From positions 1 through 37,888 of the IMG/VR virus record IMGVR_UViG_3300042935_001052: a stretch of 37,888 bases of DNA; one strand, 5' to 3'. Below are positions 35,195 through 37,888 of the stretch, one piece after another. The DNA comes from a virus. Every line of letters begins with the position of its first letter. Position 1 is the first letter of the stretch. The notes below the pieces were generated by a model, which worked only from the letters and a program-made list of their open reading frames with translations, was not told where the DNA came from and ran no database searches. Both the position numbers and the translations under genes were made by a program.

Positions 35195-35225
35195 TTGATA
35201 ATGTCATAATTTATTCATATCTTTG
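35195..35225 (+). promoter_or_regulatory. Bacteroidota-type promoter for 35271-35423
   Basis: TTG (35195-35197), 20 nt, TATCTTTG (35218-35225). The leader has a small hairpin CGGTG-ATAAC-CACCG. Confidence 0.82.
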
Positions 35226-35270
35226 GGGATTGACGGTGATAACCACCGGTAACCCTTAAATAATTAAACT

Positions 35271-35423
35271 ATGATTATTATTATTGTTCTACTATGTCTG
35301 ACCTTTATCCTGTTATGTTTTGTTATCATTGAGGCACTTCTTATCCCCACTCTATCTCCGGATAGTATCCTCTCTAAGTGGTGGAGAAAACATATTAGTC
35401 AGAAAGACCCCTACGATTTATAA
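35271..35423 (+). CDS. small single-pass membrane protein
   Basis: A 50-residue protein: MIIIIVLLCLTFILLCFVII (membrane segment), then EALLIPTLSPDSILSKWWRK and a short tail ending DPYDL. A dedicated strong promoter and leader hairpin support it. Its 3' end overlaps, tail to tail, the gene at 35395-35742 by 29 nt. Membrane location is clear; role (for example in lysis or exclusion) is unknown. Confidence 0.75.
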   Translation: MIIIIVLLCLTFILLCFVIIEALLIPTLSPDSILSKWWRKHISQKDPYDL

Positions 35424-35742
35424 AATCAGTAACACACTGTAGAGAATGGTTCCGGATTTCCATATTCAGGTCCTTGTAATCCCCCTCATTCAGTGGGGAC
35501 TCTTCGTTAATTACAGTTATAACCTTCCACATATCACATTTGATTAGTTGAAGGACATCCTGCTTGATTCTTTTTCCCATCCTCTGATAGGAATAAACAC
35601 ACTCTCCTATACCGTAATCCACGATATAAGTGTTATCTGTCGATAGACCAACCGAAGGAAGTGACATAGTGACAGTGGGGGTAAAACCCGATAAGTATGA
35701 AGGTTCACCGGAATACTTTGAGGTAAATGATTCTAAGTACAT
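35395..35742 (-). CDS. phage protein of unknown function
   Basis: A 115-residue protein (MYLESFTSKYSGEPSYLSGF..., VDYGIGECVYSYQRMGKRIK) with three Cys. No family recognised. Its promoter (35763-35793) is surrounded by repeated GTTATCAACA and GTTATTAAC words, so it is a candidate for repression or activation by a dedicated protein. Confidence 0.72.
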   Translation of the reverse strand: MYLESFTSKYSGEPSYLSGFTPTVTMSLPSVGLSTDNTYIVDYGIGECVYSYQRMGKRIKQDVLQLIKCDMWKVITVINEESPLNEGDYKDLNMEIRNHSLQCVTDFINRRGLSD

Positions 35743-35762
35743 ATATTGTTAATAACTTTTTC

Positions 35763-35793
35763 TAAATATAGTTATCAACAATTGACTTATCAA
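35763..35793 (-). promoter_or_regulatory. promoter with operator-like repeats
   Basis: Minus strand: TTG, 20 nt, TATATTTA. TGTTGATAA occurs at the -33 end and again in the spacer; AAAAAGTTATTAACAAT lies both upstream and between promoter and ATG. Confidence 0.6.
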
Positions 35794-36324
35794 CACTGTC
35801 AGGGGGAATTGTTAATAACTTTTTATGTTAAAATTCTTGATTTTGACAAAATGTCAGTCTCTTTCTTCATTGGGGATAATCCTTTTCCCCCCTTTTAGAC
35901 CCACTGAGTTACCATTCTTTACCACATTCTCCCACCATTATTGTGTCTGAGTATAGTGTAGAGTCACTTTTTTCCCTCTGTAGGTACTCTCAGGACCAAT
36001 TATTTTACTATATACGTTTCCCAGTAAATTATGTAAGTAATGGTTAGTGACGCGTTGGAACCGTTAGGTGTTAGAAGGATTACTTCAACGACCCGTCAGG
36101 GGTATATAATTGACCACTAATCAACGAACTAAATTGTTTATATATGGGACACCACAGAGACACAAAATACCATTAAAAGTTATTATTTGTATCACTCATG
36201 TGAGTTTTAAACTGACTACACTGATACAAAACATAACTTACCATAACATCCCGTTTAAGTTCAAAATATGAGAATGTTCATTGCAAATGAACATATAACT
36301 ACAAATGAACACCATACCGGATTA
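35794..36324. other. gene-free region
   Basis: Apart from the operator-like words up to about 35832, I see no gene on either strand longer than about 20 codons. It contains a palindrome at 36274-36294. Composition is less A-rich than the coding parts. No tRNA could be folded by eye. Confidence 0.6.
36274..36294. repeat. 21-bp palindrome with extra half-sites
   Basis: ATGTTCATT-GCA-AATGAACAT; the half-site AAATGAACA recurs at 36303-36311 and AAAATGAACA at about 36868, flanking the HNH gene on both sides. Looks like a dimeric protein-binding site. Confidence 0.5.
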
Positions 36325-36831
36325 CTAATCGTGTCCCTCATAAGTCCCACTCTGTACGGGGGGACAGAATGTCCCCACATTAAATGGGGGGATTGTTTTA
36401 TTAAGGTAGTTAATTGCTTTTAATAGTATATTTGTGTTATCCATAAATTTACCTAACCCTGAATTACAATTACTACATAGTAATCCTCTAACTTTATTAG
36501 AGTTATGACAATGGTCTACTAATAAACCTTTAGAACTACCTAATTTTTTTTTAACCCCACATATAAGACATTCCCCATTTTGATTATTATACATTTGATT
36601 ATATTCATCATACTCTAATGAATATCTATGTTTTAACATTCGTTTCTTTGCCAATAGTTTTACCTCATCAGGATTTATATCGTTTTTAATTCGTTCTTTT
36701 GGTATATATCTTTGACGATTTTGTTTATATTCACACTCTTTACACCAAGATTGAAACCCCCTTTTTAATGTTGGTCTTGGTCTGAAATAACACTCATCTT
36801 TATTTTCCCCACATTTTGTACAATTAATCAT
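36325..36831 (-). CDS. HNH endonuclease, recombination endonuclease VII type
   Basis: A 168-residue protein. N-terminal Cys4 zinc site (CTKCGENK...CKEC at about 4-33), a basic linker, then CLICGVKKK ... LLVDHCHNSNKVRGLLCSNC and NSGLGKF, the zinc-plus-HNH core of the endonuclease VII family (T4 gp49 fold). Small free-standing members of this type behave as homing endonucleases. The last about 20 residues (TIPPFNVGTFCPPVQSGTYE) read into the G-rich spacer and look unconserved. Its leader is identical over 26 bp to that of the GIY-YIG/PHINT gene. Confidence 0.92.
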   Translation of the reverse strand: MINCTKCGENKDECYFRPRPTLKRGFQSWCKECEYKQNRQRYIPKERIKNDINPDEVKLLAKKRMLKHRYSLEYDEYNQMYNNQNGECLICGVKKKLGSSKGLLVDHCHNSNKVRGLLCSNCNSGLGKFMDNTNILLKAINYLNKTIPPFNVGTFCPPVQSGTYEGHD

Positions 36832-36846
36832 AACTTATCTTTTATT

Positions 36847-36854
36847 ATAAATAT
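36847..36854 (-). promoter_or_regulatory. ATATTTAT box upstream of the HNH gene
   Basis: Sense ATATTTATAATAAAAGATAA then GTTATG, the same as at 14373-14380. Confidence 0.5.
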
Positions 36855-37071
36855 AGGTAAATTAGTAAAAATGAACACTGAAACAAAAATAATTATGAAC
36901 ATATTGTTATTTTACTATGTATAGTAAAAAGTAAAATGTATATACGGTGAGTAAAACAATTATAATATATACAGAAAATAGTAAAGGATGAAACTATGAG
37001 TGAATTCCGGAGTGGAACGTAGGACTATGAACGAATAGATTTATCGTTTAGTATTTTATCTTATAATAAAA

Positions 37072-37096
37072 AACCCCACCTTTAATTGGTGAGGTT
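37072..37096. terminator. terminator
   Basis: Stem AACCCCACC / GGTGAGGTT with one mismatch and an A run on the plus strand; ends the leftward nitroreductase transcript. The rest of the gap 36855-37071 shows only short AT-rich repeats (AGTAAAA). Confidence 0.75.
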
Positions 37097-37107
37097 ATTA
37101 GTATCTA

Positions 37108-37737
37108 TTATTTTCTTATAAAGAAATTCTCACCATCTCTTCTTATTTTCTTCATAGTAGATAGTGAATCTCCTTCTGTATCTCTATATCCTAACGTAAG
37201 AACTAATGTGGACTTTAACCCTAATTCTTTTAGTCCTAATATCTCATCCACCTGTGATGGTACAAATCCCTCCATTGGAGTAGAGTCTATTCCTTCTACT
37301 GCTGATGCCACTAATGAGAATCCTAATCCTATATACGTTTGTTTCTGTGCCCATATAGTTTTTTGTTCCTCTGTCATATTAGATAATGTCCCTAACATCA
37401 TTCCTTTGAAATCATTTAATACTTCTACCGGGATATTTCTTTCTAATGCCATAGTCTTAATGTAATACTCCACCTCATTTTCATCTATTGTATCCCACAC
37501 CGCGAATACCAATACAGCCGATGAATCTTTTAGTTGTGTTTGGTTATAACACGCTCCCACCAATTGTTCCTTTAAGTCTTGGTCCTCTACCACGATTACC
37601 TGATAAGGTGTTAGCCCATATGAACTCGGAGCCAATCTTGTTGCCTCTAAGATTCTATCTAATTTATCTTGTGGGATTTTATCCCCATTCATTTTCTTGG
37701 TGGCATATCTCCACTGTAACGATTCTATTAATTCCAT
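37108..37737 (-). CDS. nitroreductase family protein (FMN-dependent)
   Basis: A 209-residue protein of the NfsB-like nitroreductase family, which use FMN and NAD(P)H to reduce nitro compounds or quinones. Family blocks: SLQWRYATKKM (5-15, FMN phosphate), LAPSSYGLTPYQVIVVED (36-52), QKQTYIGLGFSLVASAVEG, DSTPMEGF and LGYRDTEGDSLS near the end. ATG 37737 gives the usual family start; the frame is open to 37785. Codon use (many TCT, CCT, TAAT-rich codons) differs a little from its neighbours, suggesting recent transfer from a host. Confidence 0.93.
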   Translation of the reverse strand: MELIESLQWRYATKKMNGDKIPQDKLDRILEATRLAPSSYGLTPYQVIVVEDQDLKEQLVGACYNQTQLKDSSAVLVFAVWDTIDENEVEYYIKTMALERNIPVEVLNDFKGMMLGTLSNMTEEQKTIWAQKQTYIGLGFSLVASAVEGIDSTPMEGFVPSQVDEILGLKELGLKSTLVLTLGYRDTEGDSLSTMKKIRRDGENFFIRK

Positions 37738-37795
37738 AGTATTTAATTTTATTATAATAATATATAATTTCCCCCATATAATCAATAAAATGTTT

Positions 37796-37803
37796 TATCT
37801 TTG
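37796..37803 (+). promoter_or_regulatory. -7 box before the tagged gene at the right edge
   Basis: TATCTTTG without TTG at the proper distance; the ATATTTAT box at 37808-37815 lies between it and the ATG, so both signal types may serve this gene. Confidence 0.4.
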
Positions 37804-37807
37804 TTAG

Positions 37808-37815
37808 ATATTTAT
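37808..37815 (+). promoter_or_regulatory. ATATTTAT box upstream of 37821
   Basis: GATATTTATTTGATATG, directly before the start codon. Confidence 0.45.
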
Positions 37816-37820
37816 TTGAT

Positions 37821-37888
37821 ATGAAAGTAATAATAACTGAGAACAAAATAGAGAAAGTCGCCATTAAATGGTTAGACAATAACTATGG
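37821..37888 (+). CDS. tagged protein, truncated by the window end
   Basis: The first 22 residues are visible: MKVIITENKIEKVAIKWLDN then NY. This is the shared tag, and the continuation resembles MKIIITESKLNQAVIDYLNK of the gene at 17217-17603, so the two may be paralogues. The rest lies outside the window. Confidence 0.75.
   Translation, partial: MKVIITENKIEKVAIKWLDNNY

Noticed and set aside
36040-36125. Possible minus-strand tRNA around GGTTCCAACGC
   Set aside because: A T-loop-like word is present but no matching acceptor or D-stem can be drawn.
36269-36420. Plus-strand frame of about 50 codons opposite the HNH gene end
   Set aside because: Mostly antisense to the HNH coding region with no promoter or family match.

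Overview
This window looks like an accessory region of a large, lytic-type, strongly AT-rich bacteriophage that infects a Bacteroidota host, most likely a flavobacterium. The evidence is dense packing of short genes with stop/start overlaps, three free-standing homing-type endonucleases, a phage-style thymidylate synthase, near-perfect Bacteroidota promoters (TTG, 19-20 nt, TAnnTTTG), no clear Shine-Dalgarno sequences, and signal peptides that end in -FSQ or -YSQ as in Flavobacteriaceae. No capsid, tail, terminase or polymerase gene is present, and I see no tRNA or true CRISPR array.

Layout. 0-5.4 kb: small unknown genes, a SlyD-like FKBP prolyl isomerase, two divergent genes (zinc metallopeptidase and lysozyme-like hydrolase), a lone degenerate MqsA/YgiT-type domain and a GIY-YIG endonuclease just downstream of thyA. 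5.4-12.4 kb: a leftward, overlapping operon led by small unknowns and containing thyA and a 22-codon repeat protein. 12.4-15.7 kb: rightward genes including a ClpP-like protease, interrupted by a GIY-YIG/PHINT-repeat endonuclease. 15.7-26.3 kb: mostly leftward genes, many starting with a shared 'ITE' tag, plus SGNH hydrolase, lipoprotein and a second, rightward 22-residue repeat protein. 26.3-31.1 kb: nucleotidyltransferase and a tandem family of cassette-built paralogues. 31.2-33.8 kb: N-formylglutamate amidohydrolase-like and GNAT-like genes. 33.8-36.3 kb: a gene-poor region with a G-rich island, tandem repeats, TTATCAACA sites and strong promoters. 36.3-37.9 kb: endonuclease VII-like HNH protein, nitroreductase, and the start of another tagged gene.

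The most striking signal is a set of about eleven otherwise unrelated proteins that share a short N-terminal tag (M-K-x-I-I-T-E-x-Q/K), in several cases followed by an L/I-x-E site. In T4-like phages this is the layout of capsid-targeting propeptides cleaved by the prohead protease. Most of these genes, and all three endonucleases, also carry the box ATATTTAT just upstream, so they may be a late-expressed set of proteins packaged in the head. Other unusual features are a mobile-looking peptide module (LTQEEF...KWG, ELSxxERxxxW) inside thymidylate synthase and two unknown genes, a CRISPR-like 36/30-bp pattern that is really protein coding, a cassette family joined by a repeated KEEPKQ seam, and a repeat family that abuts stop codons. 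Functions of most small genes remain unknown; many starts were moved inward from the longest reading frame because of promoters, overlaps or the shared tags.
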